Part shown: positions 12,582-25,646 of the stretch, piece by piece | Numbering within the stretch: the first letter of the stretch is position 1 | Layout of the letters: each line of letters begins with the position of its first letter | Assembly: GCA_023055355.1 (NCBI GenBank) | Contig: JALJCS010000015.1 | Location: 11,091,501 to 11,155,500, forward strand | DNA length: 64,000 bases | Reading direction: 5' to 3' | Source of the DNA: Agelaius tricolor | Lineage: Eukaryota; Chordata; Aves; Passeriformes; Icteridae | The notes under the pieces: generated by a model | The model's input: the letters and a program-made list of their open reading frames with translations, nothing else | Databases searched by the model: none | What the model was told of the DNA's origin: nothing | Translations under genes and position numbers: made by a program

Positions 12582-12635
12582 TTAGAATCATAAAATACCA
12601 GGTTGGAACGGGGCCTCAAGGATTCTCTGGTCCAG
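12582..12635 (-). mobile_element. CR1 LINE 3'-end fragment, reversed
   Basis: TTAGAATCATAAAATACCAGG followed by TTGGAACGGGGCCTCAAGGATTCTCTGGTCCAG resembles the reverse complement of the avian CR1 3' terminus (AGAATCATAGAAT..GGTTGGAA..GACCT.AAGGATC.TCTGGTCCA). Only the last 50 or so bases are recognisable and they are diverged, so it is an old truncated copy with no coding capacity. Confidence 0.7.
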
Positions 12636-15119
12636 TTGTGTAAAATGTTACAAATTGCACTGCACCTCACTGAATACACTCATACAAATTTTATGTTAAA
12701 TTGATGTGCATAATGTGATCTCTAATTTTTACATCCCTTAAAATACATTGTTACATGGTGCAACTGTATTAATATTGTTCTCCTGTGTGTCTTCAAAACT
12801 GACTTCTCTGTTGTGCTGCTTTGGAAAGATGTTGATAGTGAATTCATTGTAACTATTACAGGTAACAGTGATGGTTACCTTTAAATTGTTTTGGGGAGAG
12901 GAGAAAGAATTCCACAAAGCTTCTGCTCAAGGCCTCCTCTAGTGAGAAATGTTGGAAGGAAAATTTGAGTTGATCGTGTCCTTGAAAAGGGCAAAGCACA
13001 GAGATGGGAGAGCAGAGGCAAGAAGCATGAGGTAAGAAGTCTGGCGCTGCTTCTGCAGCAGGAGCGCAGGGAACTGGCATAGCCCTTCCTTTGGTGCATT
13101 TTTTGGCAGTGATTTTATTAATTGTGGTACAAAATCTCAAGAATTATCTTGTAGATGCCTCCTTTAAAATACATCATCTGTGTGCCTGGTGAGTAACAGA
13201 AAAGAAAAGTGTTCTTGGAATACATTTCCTTTTATCTGTAAGGCTTTAAACCATTTTCCTGTCTTTTCATTCTGCAGTGAAGAATACGGTTAGGCATTCT
13301 GCAAATGTGTACATATGATGTCTGAAGACTGTAAAGGTCCTCAGATTTCACCAAGTTTGTAAGTGCTTTTAGACTTCCATACTGCTTATTTGTGCTAATA
13401 AAACTCTGGAAAATAATTTGGTTCTGTAAAAAATACCAAGAATCAACAATTTTGTAATGGCCTGTGAAGATGTTCAAATACTGTGTAATGGGCATGACAG
13501 CTACAGTATGTGAAATTTAATGCTCTAGCTCCTTATTGATCTTCCTTGTAGCCCATTGCATGGCACATGCATTTGCACTTAACACCTGCTCTTTCTGCAT
13601 TAACACTATCTTCTGCACTGTCACCAAGGGCAAGTTAGAAGCTGCATTTGATGCTAACCTGAAGAATTTAAGGAAATATCTATATTTTTTTCATACCCTC
13701 TTTACTTTACTTTTGACTGCTTTATTTTCTGGGTGATATTTTAACACTTGGAGGGTTTTTTTCCCTTTTTAAAGTGTTCTTATTAAACATTCGTTGCTTC
13801 TACCATTACTTATCAATATATATAGAGACCAGCAGTCCTTCCAGGCTTGTTATTTTCTGGAAATGATGAAAAGCTGCAAGCAAATTTATTTTGCCTTTGA
13901 TTTTGCTGGTAGTTCTGAAAAATTGTATCAGTGTGACCTGCCAGTGTTTGTGTTGGAAAGTTCTTTGTCTATATCTACAGAAGGTATGAGCCTGTTGCAA
14001 AGGTTCTGAATCTGCATTTCAAGCTGCCAGCCCTTGGATTTCAGTCTGGAGGTTCTTGTCTGTTCTGTGGTTGTTGGTCAGTGTGTTTGCTCTTACTTTG
14101 CTACATTAATTAGATATTGAATCCCAGTGAGGTCTGTACAATTCCACATTGCAGATATGCAATATTTCCCAAAATAATGTGGAAATTCTTAATGTTTCTT
14201 TCTGTTTCCTTGAGGCCTTCAGGGATAAATAGCACCATGTCAGCATTATTTTCCATTCTTGAGCATAATTCTTGAGCAGCTCCTAAGGCTACAGAGATCT
14301 AGTGCTGTGTGTCCTGGTAATAGATTTCCATGGAAGTTAGGAACCATCGATATCTTCATGTCATTAGAACATGAGATGAGCAGCAACACCAAATGCATCA
14401 CTGCTGTGACAGTAACCCTTGTTATAGTTTTTATTTTATCTGTCTTTATTCTTTATTGAATCTTTTCTGTCAAGTACTGTTGCTTAGCATTTCAGAACTG
14501 GTCAAACCCTCTTGATTTCTTGGGACTGGGTGTGTAGAGATGTTTTTCCTGAATGATGCAGAATCAGTTATTGGTAGCAGTCACTAAGGGTTCTACCTCC
14601 TGACTCTTTGGAGGTGAGCTGGTTAAGAATTGCTACATTAAGAAATATGGTCTCAGAATCTATTGGCTATCTTTTAGAAACTATGCCATGAATGACAGGC
14701 AGAGATACCTCCTTATCTGTGTCCTTATCTGTTCATAAGGATTCAGAGCCATGTTCAACTAAACACAGTCCTTCTTAGTTGTGTTTTCTTAAGTATGAGT
14801 GTGATTTTGTGTCCATATGTATAAGAAGAAACTAAGAACTGGAGAACTGGTTAAAATTTGATAATTTCCAAGTTTGAATGTTCTTACTTTTCCCCTAATA
14901 CATAGAGCTGACCCATTTACTACCTGGTACCTGCTGCAAGAGGATGCACAAATGCTGGAGGGAACAAGACGTGGGTGATGTAATTAAGATGCTTGCAGTG
15001 ATGGTAGAAGAAGTAGAAGTTTATTCAGAATTGTACAGAAGAGCCTTAGGGACATTTTGTCAGCCCAGTGTCTGTGTTTGAACTATTTATTACTTCATAT
15101 TTCTGTTATGATTACTTAC

Positions 15120-15560
15120 AGTGCTAATCCATGTGTGACAAATCTACGCTCAGCTAGGTAAGGAAATTGCCAGTTCTGTTCCATTAACAGCCACTGGCCA
15201 AAGGAACAATGTTCCTGTAGGTTAAAACAACAATTAAGGGGCCCTTAACACTTCAAGATGGGGAAAGAGGGGATACTGGCCAGCAGTATTTTCACACATT
15301 GCTAAGCTGCTTCAATGCATAAATTAACTCTCAGTTCAGTTACATCAGTGGAGTGTGTTGTGCATATGCATGACTGCTCTGTGTGTGTGTGAACCAAAAC
15401 CTGGGCCTGTTGATTTATGAGAAAGGGTAAGAGAGGTTGAAATTAGTAAGCAAAGCCAAACAGTACCTTTGCAGCAGAGAATATCAAACAGTCTTTGTGA
15501 CAGCTACTCACAGATGCTGATGTAAGACCCGAGGTCTTGGCATGGCAGTGGATTGTTCAT
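15120..15560. promoter_or_regulatory. Candidate conserved noncoding block with POU/SOX-like sites
   Basis: This mixed-composition, repeat-free block in intron 1 contains GGAACAATGTTCC (a palindrome with a SOX-like AACAATG core), CAATTAAGGGGCCCTTAA, and TGCATATGCAT at 15361-15371. The last is one base short of the palindromic POU element ATGCATATGCAT. The composition resembles vertebrate conserved enhancers, but conservation was not measured. Confidence 0.25.
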
Positions 15561-18500
15561 TATGTAATTTTTTTCATGCCCAGGTCACTTGAACAGCATT
15601 TTGTTACTTCTGTAGCTGGACCTGTTTGTTCAGTGGAAGAACAGGATTCACTGTGGTTATATTAAATAACAAGTACAATTTATTGTAGTATAATTAGCAA
15701 GTGAATATATGGGGCACAAAATATTGTTAGACCATTGTAGATATTTTTAAAATGAGTTTATATAGAATAATAATAATCATACATATTTTTGCCCTTAATA
15801 TAAAAATGTTTTGGACTTATATTAGGGGGGCAAGGAGAGCAGCTTGTAGTATGCAGAGTGTGGTACAATATGGTCATATGTCTACCAGTATTTGTGGGAG
15901 GCTGTATTGTGGAATGTGGCACAGACAAGGTTTTTGGTAAGTCTTGAATGTAATGAAGAGTAGACTGGCAATATAACATTTTCATGTCAGTAAATGGTGT
16001 TGTAAAATTGTCCAGTCCCTTAAGATCTTTTGATGAGTAGAGTTTACAGAAATAATTTGAAGAAAAAAACCCCTCTGAAATCTAATATATGTGATAATGG
16101 AGAAATAAAAGCTGCAATGGTACATTTAGGATGTATTTTTTATTACTCTAGGTTCATTTCTGACATAACTTGTTTTAGTGAATGATCTTGGTAGCTATGA
16201 AGTTTTAATAGCTAACACTTGGAAAGCCTTGTAGTTTAAACAAATGTCAACTTCAAAATCACATTCCTTCCTTAAGAAACTATCCCAAATTTATTTTTTA
16301 TAAAAAACCCCTACATGTGAAAGGCTGTTAGGAGGTAATGTTTTAGAAGTTCCTGTAAAGTGGTGACTTTTTCCTTGATGGGGTCTTAGTACTGTGTCAC
16401 AAAATTTTTGCTATATGTTTAATCTTCCTCCTTTATAAAATTGTTTATTAAGCTTTTTAGAACACTGGCCCTTTGCTTCATGCAGGATTTGAAAGAAATC
16501 AATGTTTTACTAGAGTTGATAAAAAAAAAAGAATGAAAGAGAAACACAGGCTCTAATGGACATTCTTATGTGAGTAAAAAAGGTAATAGGAAGGAGAGAT
16601 TTTTGAGAAACCAAAGGTTTTCATCTGAACTGTGATTCAGATCTTTCTTTCATGACAATAGGCATTCTCAGGCATTCTAAACCTGGTAAAGTTTTGGAAA
16701 ATAAAAAAAATATTGGGAAAAACTGTTGGAGAAGGAGATTGTACTTTCTTATGCTTTGAATAGTGGCTCTTTTTTTAATGATCTCTCCCTGAAATTTCTG
16801 CAAAAAAATTGGGTTGCATTAAAAACAAAATAAAAATCAAGTGTTTTACTAGCTCTGGTCACAAGTTGTCTCAGAAGTGTAAAAACTGCAGCAGATAGTA
16901 AGCAAACTTTTTAAGATGAAAAAATGGGCAATTTTTTAAGAACTTCTGATGAAAGGAGTTGATGCAGAGGGGCTGTTGCAGGCTGGGAGTGGAGATGATG
17001 TTCCCAAGGTGCTACACCACCCTCTCTGCACCATCACCTCTTTGCTGGGCTTCTGTAACTTCCCTTGCTCTGTGACATACAAGGCACCACTTCTCTTGCC
17101 AGGAGAAATAAACAATTACATGTATAGTGATTGAGAGGTTCCAATTATTAATATTCCACTTGCTAAATTTTACAACCATCTCATTAATAATCTCATTTAT
17201 TGGTAATTAATGAGCGCAGAGATTAATGTCTGCAGAATGTTCATTGTGCACTCTAAAACTGGGCATTTGTGTTTCTGATCTTCATTGCAGAGTCTCTTAA
17301 AATAGCTCCAGTAATACTCACAGCAGTCCACAAAATAAGTATTTGCAGAGGTTTTTGTCTTTCTGATGGCCCAAGATGAACATTTAACAAAGTTTCTAAA
17401 GCAGTGCAGTGTGTGGTGACAAGGATGGTGCACATCAGATTGTCTTTCATGTATTGGCATCATTAATGTCTGTATAAAAATCACAATGTTTTTTAAAACA
17501 TGAAAAACACAATCTTGATACCTGAATAAACTGTTACACTGTTGATAATTTTTATAATTTAGAAATCAGATCTAGAAAAATGCCTTTTAAGAAGCCTGAC
17601 ACCTTCAAGTAAAGGCATTTTTTTAGTTTTTACTGAGGGATTATGTGTTTGGAGAACCAATAAACAATGCTTATGTAACACTGCTTAGACTTTCACATCA
17701 GCCAGCTGGTATAGCCAGATACTCAGTTTTTCTTTTTTTTTTTCCACTTTTTGGAGGTATTTGTGAGTAGCTTGATGTTTTTGACATCTGTGTGACAGCT
17801 TCTTGCATAAGAGATGAGCAGCATGTTCTACCACCCAGCTGTGTGTATTAGTCTGCACATCAAGCTGAAGAGCAGCACTTAGCCAGATCTGACAATCAAA
17901 TGTGAACTACTACTACCTATACACAAGAGTGCATTTTAATGTTGTGTGCTTTTTGCCAAGAGCCTGATACTTGACAAAGAAATTGTCAGAATCTCTCTTC
18001 TTCCTGCCTTTTTTTTTCCTTCCCACTGATGTGAGTCCATGTTAAAATATCTTATTTTTTTCCCTGCAGTTAAATATGGTTCATCCTACAGATAGTAAAG
18101 CCAGTCTAATGTTTTCAGCAATTTCATGTAAATAAAATTCTGGCAAGCTTTTGGTAATAGAGAAGTGTAATTGTTTTAGAAAATGCAGGAAATCAGTTTG
18201 TCATTTTCTGCCAACTTAATCTGAAGTTACAATCTGCTGGGTTTCACCAATGACTTCATGTCAACATCCCAACAACCTGTCCCCATAGAAAACTGAGGAC
18301 ATGAAGAAATTAGAGCACTAGATCAGAAATGTCAGTGCTGCTCTTCTCAGGCTTGTTAAGGATTGGTGCTCAGCACATTGTGAGTGTGGAGATGAGTGGG
18401 AGCCACCTGCTCTGATTGGAGTTTGACTGATCTGTGAACCTTAAAATCCCCTACATTTCCACCTGACTTTAAGCCTCTGTCAACTTTCTCAATGCTTAAA

Positions 18501-20034
18501 TTTGAATAAAAGGAATTCATTGTCACAGAATGCACAGTTATACATCATAGTTCAGCCTTCCTTGTTTATGTGTTTGCTATAAGCCAAGTTAGTTAATACA
18601 TGAAATGTTTTCTCTCCCTTTTTTAAATAGTAGTGCCAGAATAGCAAAGATCTGGTTTCACCTTGTTTTGAACTTGGTTTTATGAAAGTGTTAGTCATAC
18701 CTTTTTATTTACTTACTGTTTCCCCTTGTATTATACCCTTAATATTCTTTTAAAAACAGTATTTCATTTCCATCTGTTCTTTCTCTTACAACATAAAAAT
18801 ATTGAGTTGTTTCTTGTGTTTATGTAGTTGAAAATACTGCAATCAAAATAAGAATTTGAGTCCTGTTACCTATTTATGTAAGCATTATGGCAGATACAGT
18901 TTTATGGTCTGAGTTGCAAGTAAGTTGAAATTTGTTAATAATCAAAGTTTGTAAAAAGCAATCCTTGCAATTTAAAAGAAAAAAGAAGTAAATGAAGGAG
19001 TTTATTAATTTTCTAGGTCAGAACTTCCACTGTAATAATTTTTACGCTGTAGTTAAGCTGTACGTACATTGAGTTAGTGTTGAGTTAGTCTGTGAGTAGA
19101 TAAGTGTGAATGGACCTATCATGGATCAGGATTGTTTCATGCCAAAATTTCTGGTGGCATGTTTCACACATCACTTGCACTTGGCTAACCATTAACACAC
19201 TTAATTGTATAGGGCCACAAAAAAATCTATTTTGATTAATAAAAACCTGAAAAATACAATTTGGAGAGACATCAAGCTTTTGCCCTACCCATTTATTAGT
19301 GATCACACTGAGTAAATATTGGTGGAGAAGCTCTCAGTCTAAAGCAGAAGTAAAAATGGAGTTAAGAGAACAAGGGGACAGAGGAAACCTGTTTTTACAG
19401 CAGCTGGTTCTTTGTGCAATCCCAGCATCAAAGTGGATTTATGGCTGTCTCTGGGATGGCAGGTCTTGAGGATGGCATTTTAAATATTGTCAGGCTGTGG
19501 GGGCTTTGGGCTACAGTAGATTGTGCTTTCCTTTTATTTCATAAACTATTGCAGGAAATATTTTAGAGTACCCCCAACATTGGGGCTTATTGTTTTAATG
19601 AAGAGGGTTATTGAGCCCTTTGATTAAAGATGAGCTTTGTACCCATTGGCAGGACAAATTGAAGCAAAAAGGAAAATGGAAGGAAACAAGAAATCAATGA
19701 GTAGTTATAAAGTAGGCATAGGTCTGAAGAACATAAGGCCAAGATGAATTTTGATCAGTGTAACAAGGACTGATATCTAAAAAAGAACTTGGGAGTAAAA
19801 GAGCTCATGAGCTCTAAAACTGCCTAAACTGAATTAATGTTTTGTAAACAGTGAAGTCCCCCTAATTTTACTTTTTTTTTTCGTTTTACTTATTTAATTT
19901 TCCAGATTTGAAGGTAGCAAGAGAAGTAATTGCACCTGGTTTTGCCATTTAAATACAACTACTTTTATCCTTCTCTGTTTGTATCTTGGTTTTTAAGTCT
20001 AATTTTCTATTTCAATTTTGCTCCTCCAAAACAG

Positions 20035-20112
20035 AAGAAAAAACTTCTTGAAGAACTTGGGGAGAATAGACTTCCATATCTGACACCAGCCGATGCTGAT
20101 TTCCACCAGCTG
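20035..20112 (+). CDS. FTO: FTO exon 2 (codons 16-41)
   Basis: This 78-nt exon (phase 0 in, phase 0 out) follows acceptor CCAAAACAG and ends at donor CTG|GTAACG. It encodes KKKLLEELGENRLPYLTPAD and then ADFHQL, which aligns with human residues 16-41 (the LLEEL and LPYLTP motifs are shared). The segment leads into the N-terminal catalytic domain. In human FTO the basic residues around the exon 1/2 junction belong to a nuclear localisation signal, and the run of three lysines at the exon start fits that. The donor has only GTAA in common with consensus, and the acceptor's pyrimidine tract is interrupted by CCAAAACAG, so both sites look moderate. The upstream phase-0 partner, exon 1 of about 15 codons, is not in the window. 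Confidence 0.95.
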
Positions 20113-23100
20113 GTAACGTATTTCTTTGAAATCATTTTAAACTAAAATGGCTGTTTGCTCTGAACAACAAATAAATCTTCCTTCAAAGAGACACTGTGAA
20201 ATATGATATGAAAAAAGGTACCATGATGGCTGATAATGCACTTCCAGGTGGTGTGAAATAAGATCTCTAGAACTGGGATATTCACAAATGAGAACTTGGT
20301 GAACTTTGTTTATTTTTATGTGTGTGCCCTCACTACAAGTAATGTATAACATTTAATCACAGCTTTTCATGCTTTGGTGAAGCAAAATACATGTCACCAA
20401 TTCCTTTAATTTATTTTTTCTGAGTGGTGAAGAGATCTTTATAGCTCCTGTTTGGCAAAATAGGGGGAATATTAACGTAGAAATTTCAAGTATAGGGGGC
20501 TTAATTCTACTTTCCAACAATAAGGAATTGTTAATTCTTGGCTTGCAAAACAATCTGTGGAAATGGAATGCCTCAAATGAAACCAAACAGAAGGATCAGG
20601 CCCAGTAGCCACATGAGTAGTAAACCAAGTGAGTGTATGCAAGAATATAATGAATAAATAGAATTTTCTGCATCTGTCTTGGGTCTTTCTAGATCAGCTG
20701 CAGAACTCAGGGTAGGTCCAATCAGATCAAATTGGATCATGGTAAGAGAAAAAAGAGAAAAATTTCTTATTATAAGGAATGACCTGGCTGTTTGAAGAGC
20801 TCCAGTGACCATGCTCACATTACACAACACAGGAGTGGTGCCTGCCTTGTGTTGATATATGGCTCAAAGATGTGCAAGTGTAGAAGAGCTGGGAGAATTT
20901 ATAAGAGTGACAACAGATGGATTTTATTATTTCTTCTTTCTATACACAAAAACCCAAACACATTCTTTTCAGTCTTAAACTTAATGCTCATGAAGAAAGT
21001 CTTCCCCCTTTGAAGAAGTGTGCAGCTGACTTTCCTCCTTCCTAGTCCTGTTACATCCCCTTCTGTTTGTTCTCTTCTGCCTCTGATGCTGTCAAGAGAT
21101 GCTGTGCCCTTTTTCTTTTTCACATCTTTGTAAATTCAGCTTCTCCTGGAGCTGATGTGAAAAGAGAAAGTGGGATCTCGTTTGCTCAGGGCAGTAACCC
21201 ATAAGTACAGAAGACAATGGGAACAAGATAAGCAGTAAAATCACAGCTGTCCAATCCTTAATAAATTTTTGATATGTTCTTTTTGAAAATATAGAATTAT
21301 TCTTTTTATGTAGTATATGTGTGATGCTAGATATTTTTAAGTATATAGGCTAATCATAAGCATCACAAACACCTTTTGAAGTCTGTGGTGGTTATGAAAT
21401 GTTCATGGAATCACAGGTGTAGAAATTGCAAGTTCCAGGATGCTTAAATGCACTACAGCTGGAGAGGAAAAGAAGGGTGAGAGCTTGAAGACAACAAATC
21501 AGCAAAGTGAAATTTCACATACAGTTTAGTTTTATAGTCTGTCTTTCCTGGACAGACCTGCCCTATTCCTTGAAGGATCTACCTCTTATGAAACAGTATT
21601 CTTTGAACATGTTGGAAAAGTTAGGTAGGATGAAACCAAAAAAACTGTCTTATCCTGTTGGTTATGGAAGTGTACAGCCTGAACAGAAGTAAGAAATTCC
21701 ATCACAAGCAAAACTTCCACTGACATCCTCTTTCCATGGGTTTTTCCTGATAAAGGATTTTGGAAACGGGCCCCAAGCCATCAGCTGAAACAATGCAGTG
21801 TTTAAAGCAAGTACGGAACAAGAAGGGGGCTGTAACAAGGGAGTTCACAAATAGTTGAAGTACAGACTATAATTTCATGATGCACATGGCAGTTTGCTTA
21901 TCAAGGGTCCTTATTGCTGATTCCTAACTTTATTCTGTCACTCAGGTCCATAGGGTGGTTCTCTGTGTTGAGTATCACCATCAAAAGTGAAAGCATATTT
22001 AAAATCTTGCGTGTAATAGTCACAACAAGGTTTGAACATCAAATGTGGTTTATTTCTGCACTGTAGTTGCCTGTAATGCTGCCACTTCTTTCAGAGTGAG
22101 CAGTGAGCTGCCCTTTAATACTGGCTGTCAGAGTTACAACACAGAGTACATGATTGCTGCCCTTCCCCACCCCCAAAACAACAAGGTGTCCAGTGTGAAC
22201 CCAGCAGTCACCCCGTGTTCTGAGCCTGTAATTCCTTCCTTATGGAGGGCACAGCACAGGCACTGCTTGGGGATTTAAAGAAGACCAGGCTGTTCTCATG
22301 TGATGTGTCAGAAATGTGTTTCCACTTCCTGATTTCTTTTGAGATACCTTAATGATAAAATAGTTCTTGAGCATGTGATCTTAAAGCACAACCCAAAGGT
22401 AACAGGCCTCTGACTTGGCTGGCAGCAAAATGTGCAAGGCATTACCTCTGCAGCTCAGGAGGGGAATACAATGTTGTTTCCTTTGTAAAATCTGTGTTCT
22501 TCCTTTCTAGTGCATGTTTTCAGGGATTTAATTGCTTTATGTCATATTCTTATTTCCCTCCTCTGTTTCTAATAATTGTTGGGAATTTCATGTGTGTGAT
22601 TAATGTCAGAAATTCAGTGAATTTATATTTTCATATAAATGGTTTAAAAGTATATACTATTAGTGACTGTTTGATAATACATAATAGCATATGTAATGTG
22701 GTATGAGTATGTCCAGTATACAGAATTATTTAATGAAATACTGGAATATTGCTATAGAACTGTTAGAGCTCTTTCTTTCATACAGGACATTTGCATAATG
22801 GAAGAAATAATGAAATAATAATCTTTATATGTCAAAACATATAATATTCTAACATTCTTAAGTAACATTATGAAAGAATATTTATGATTCCCATCAGGCT
22901 GTACCTTCACATCTGACTGTAGCCTATAGCTCCAAGTCCTGAATTTACACTTACTAATTTCATTAGTTGTTGTTTTTAAAGACTTTTTTTCACTGTACTG
23001 TTGAAAGGCTGGAGATACACAGCGCTGATAGAAACAAAAGGGGCAGTTCAGGACTTCTAAAGGAATCATTTCAGGCTCTTGACAAGCACAGGTGAATGTA

Positions 23101-24988
23101 GTTTATCAAGTTTGGATTCATTTCTTGGAATGAAAGCTGTGATCCTGTGTTCTGGGGTCGTAGAGGGACCTTCACACAGATCTGGGACTGTTTTCAAGCT
23201 TTGGTGTTTGAAGCTAAGCATGTAAATACAATTGTCAGAAATTATTATCTGTAGATACTGTTACAGGGGTTCATTTTCCTCTCTCTAGGAAGCTAGTTTT
23301 TGGAACCATAAGAATGTATAAAGAAAAGGAGTTAGCTTCACTGTAAAAATTTACAAGGAATAGTGGCGAGGTTTATAGATAAACCAAGATTTATTATATG
23401 TAATCATTATTTTTAAAATAGGCTTCCTTTTATGTTCTCCTTTTTAGTAGAAACAAATGATCCTATAAAGCCAGCTCTTCAGTGTTATAGGATAACAGTG
23501 CATTATGATGCAAAAGTCTGTTTTCATGCAGTGGAAAATGTGAATACTTACTGCCTGGTTTGTATTTTTTAAGGGCACGTTCTTTGGATTTCAAAATTAA
23601 TTTCCTGAAAGGCAGGTTCAAATGAGACTTGGAAGTAGATAGTACTGGTAAAGTGTGTTTGAGTTGTACCAGAAGGAGCTCACAGATGGATTGTAGGTCA
23701 GTGTGGTGTTTTGTGCCAGTGACTTTTGTCTTTTTAAGAGCACTTTGAACATAAGCTATTAGACTAATAAAAGTTTTGGCAGATCAGTTTTATGCATCCA
23801 TGTGCTTTTGACCCATTGCCTAATGCCTTCAGATTTCAGTCCCCACACCACCATCAGTACCTACCTTTTCTCCAAACTACTGACTAATTTCTGGACAGAA
23901 GGAAATAGGTGTGGTGAGTCCTCAGGAGCTTCACAAATGCTAATTGATGTCTGATGCACTCACATTACAGCCCCTCCCTTAGTTGGGCACTAGTGTGCAT
24001 CTGCTTCTTTTATTTATCTATTAATTTTAATGAAATATGTAAGAACCCACTCTTTAAAAGAACTTATTCCCCAGCCTTTGTTTAGTTTGCCAAACAGTCT
24101 CAGCAGTAGTTTAAGCAGATTTACAGGCAACCAATAAAAGGTGTGATTATGTGATACTCACTTCCTTAGAAAACCAGATTAACAAAATAAAATTATCCAA
24201 GCCTTCCTGGTGTGGGAAGCAGCATTGTGCATGCAAAGCAAGAAGCTGCTGATTAGCAGGGTTGTACCTTGCTGGGAGCTGCTGCCTCCACACACTTCTG
24301 GATTCTGAGCTCCAGCTGATACCAGAGCTGGTGTGGTCACAAGAGGATATGGGGGAAAAGGACACTACAGGTAGGGAGCTGGGGAAGCAATGTTTGGACA
24401 TTTTCTGTTTTCAAAAGAGAGCTTTTCTATAAAATGAGATATAATTGGCAGGTACTGAGGAATGTAAAAATAGAAAGCACCAGAATGTTAGAAGCACATT
24501 TTTTAAAAGGTGTACATTTTGATTTTGTTATTTTGTCCCTGAAAAGTATTGTTAGATAAAGCTATTTGAGTGTCTCATGTCACCCTCTAGATTTCTGTAC
24601 ATCAGAATGAAACTGAAGGGTCTTTGCCACCATTACAAAAAGAGGAATCACTTTTTTACTGCTTGATAATCTATTATTTATATACTTAAAAGTGCCATTA
24701 TCTACAGATTCATCAGCTGAGCTGTTCTTCTAAATTGTTCTAGAGTCTTTGTATTTATTTATTTAGAGATTTGATCTGCTTTAAGCCACTGGTACATATC
24801 CACAGCTTGTGCAATATACTGAAATATGAAAATGAAGTAACAAGTGCTGGCATCCATACCTTCACCATATTCTAGACTCATTCCTGTTATCTTGACAGCT
24901 TTGCCTTGCCTTGCAATATCTTGACTCCTGTAAAAAGAATAATTATTTTCCTCTTTTTGTTATTTGGGTTTTTTTTTTCCTCCTTTAG
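20113..24988 (+). other. FTO: FTO intron 2 (4876 bp)
   Basis: GT-AG intron between exons 2 and 3, in phase 0. It is unique AT-rich sequence with small mixed-composition patches (for example 24187-24400). No named repeat or gene is visible. The 3' end has a strong pyrimidine tract, TTTTTTTTTCCTCCTTTAG. Confidence 0.9.
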
Positions 24989-25646
24989 TGGAAGACCAAG
25001 TATTCCAAGCTGATTTTCAGGAAATCTGATGCAGTACCTGAAGATCTCCACCAAATGGTACAAGAAAGCTTTCTGGCCTTGCGAGAGCACAACTGTTTCT
25101 TTCAAGATCTTGTGAGGATCAAAGGAAAGGACTTTCTTACTCCAGTGTCTCGTATATTAATTGGAAACCCAGGATGCACTTATAAGTACTTGAACACAAG
25201 ATTATTTACAGTTCCTTGGCCTGCAGAAGGTTATGACATAAAATATTGCAGTCCTCAAATACGTGATGCGTGTAAAGCATTAATGAGACTTAATGACTAC
25301 TTGCATATTGAAACAGTCAAGGCATTGCAAGGACAAAACTTGTTTGAGAACAAAGAAATTAAAGATACTTCTGGAATAGATAGGAAGCAAAGTTTTGCTA
25401 CTTCTCTTACAGAGCAAGGGTCTGTTTCAAAAGATCAAAGCAGTGTTTGTGTATCAGAGGATGACAGAAGTCTAAAGAGCAGAACATCTTATAATTTGAC
25501 TTTATTAAATTATATGGATCCACTACAAATGCTGTACTTGAAACAAGAGCCTTACTTTGGAATGGGGAGCATGGCAGTGAGCTGGCACCACGATGAGAAC
25601 CTGGTGGAAAGGTCAGCAGTGGCTGTGTACAGTTACAGCTGTGAAG
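24989..25646 (+). CDS. FTO: FTO exon 3 (codons 42-260 plus 1 nt), catalytic core
   Basis: This is the largest FTO exon, 658 nt, entered in phase 0 at TCCTTTAG|TGG (W42) and left at GAAG|GTGAGT after one base of codon 261. It encodes most of the double-stranded beta-helix dioxygenase domain. FTO oxidatively demethylates m6A and cap-adjacent m6Am in RNA using Fe(II), 2-oxoglutarate and O2, mainly in the nucleus. Recognisable landmarks, with bird numbering equal to human up to about residue 155, are I85, R96 and Y108 of the substrate pocket, in [20 protein letters not shown]. Near the end, [10 protein letters not shown] carries iron ligands H241 and D243 (human H231 and D233) and E244 (human E234). 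The 2OG-contact asparagine is N215 (human N205). The linker after IETVKAL is 10 residues longer than in human and serine-rich. Human L90 is F90 here. Confidence 0.97.

Larger units (their letters stand above)
1..20034 (+). other. FTO: FTO intron 1, 3' part
   Basis: This is the noncoding sequence upstream of exon 2. No exon-like segment with similarity to the start of FTO was found, so exon 1 is presumed to be left of the window. Contents: AT-rich unique sequence; a 37-bp direct repeat at 5911; (AT)n tracts near 3729 and 7568; the tandem array and CpG-rich block at 8141-9040; an inverted repeat at 12330; a reversed CR1 fragment at 12582; and a possibly constrained block at 15120-15560. In mammals the equivalent intron carries the obesity-associated enhancer interval acting on IRX3 and IRX5. 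I could not identify that element by sequence here. The 1-3700, 9300-12300 and 15600-20000 stretches show nothing I can name. Confidence 0.85.
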
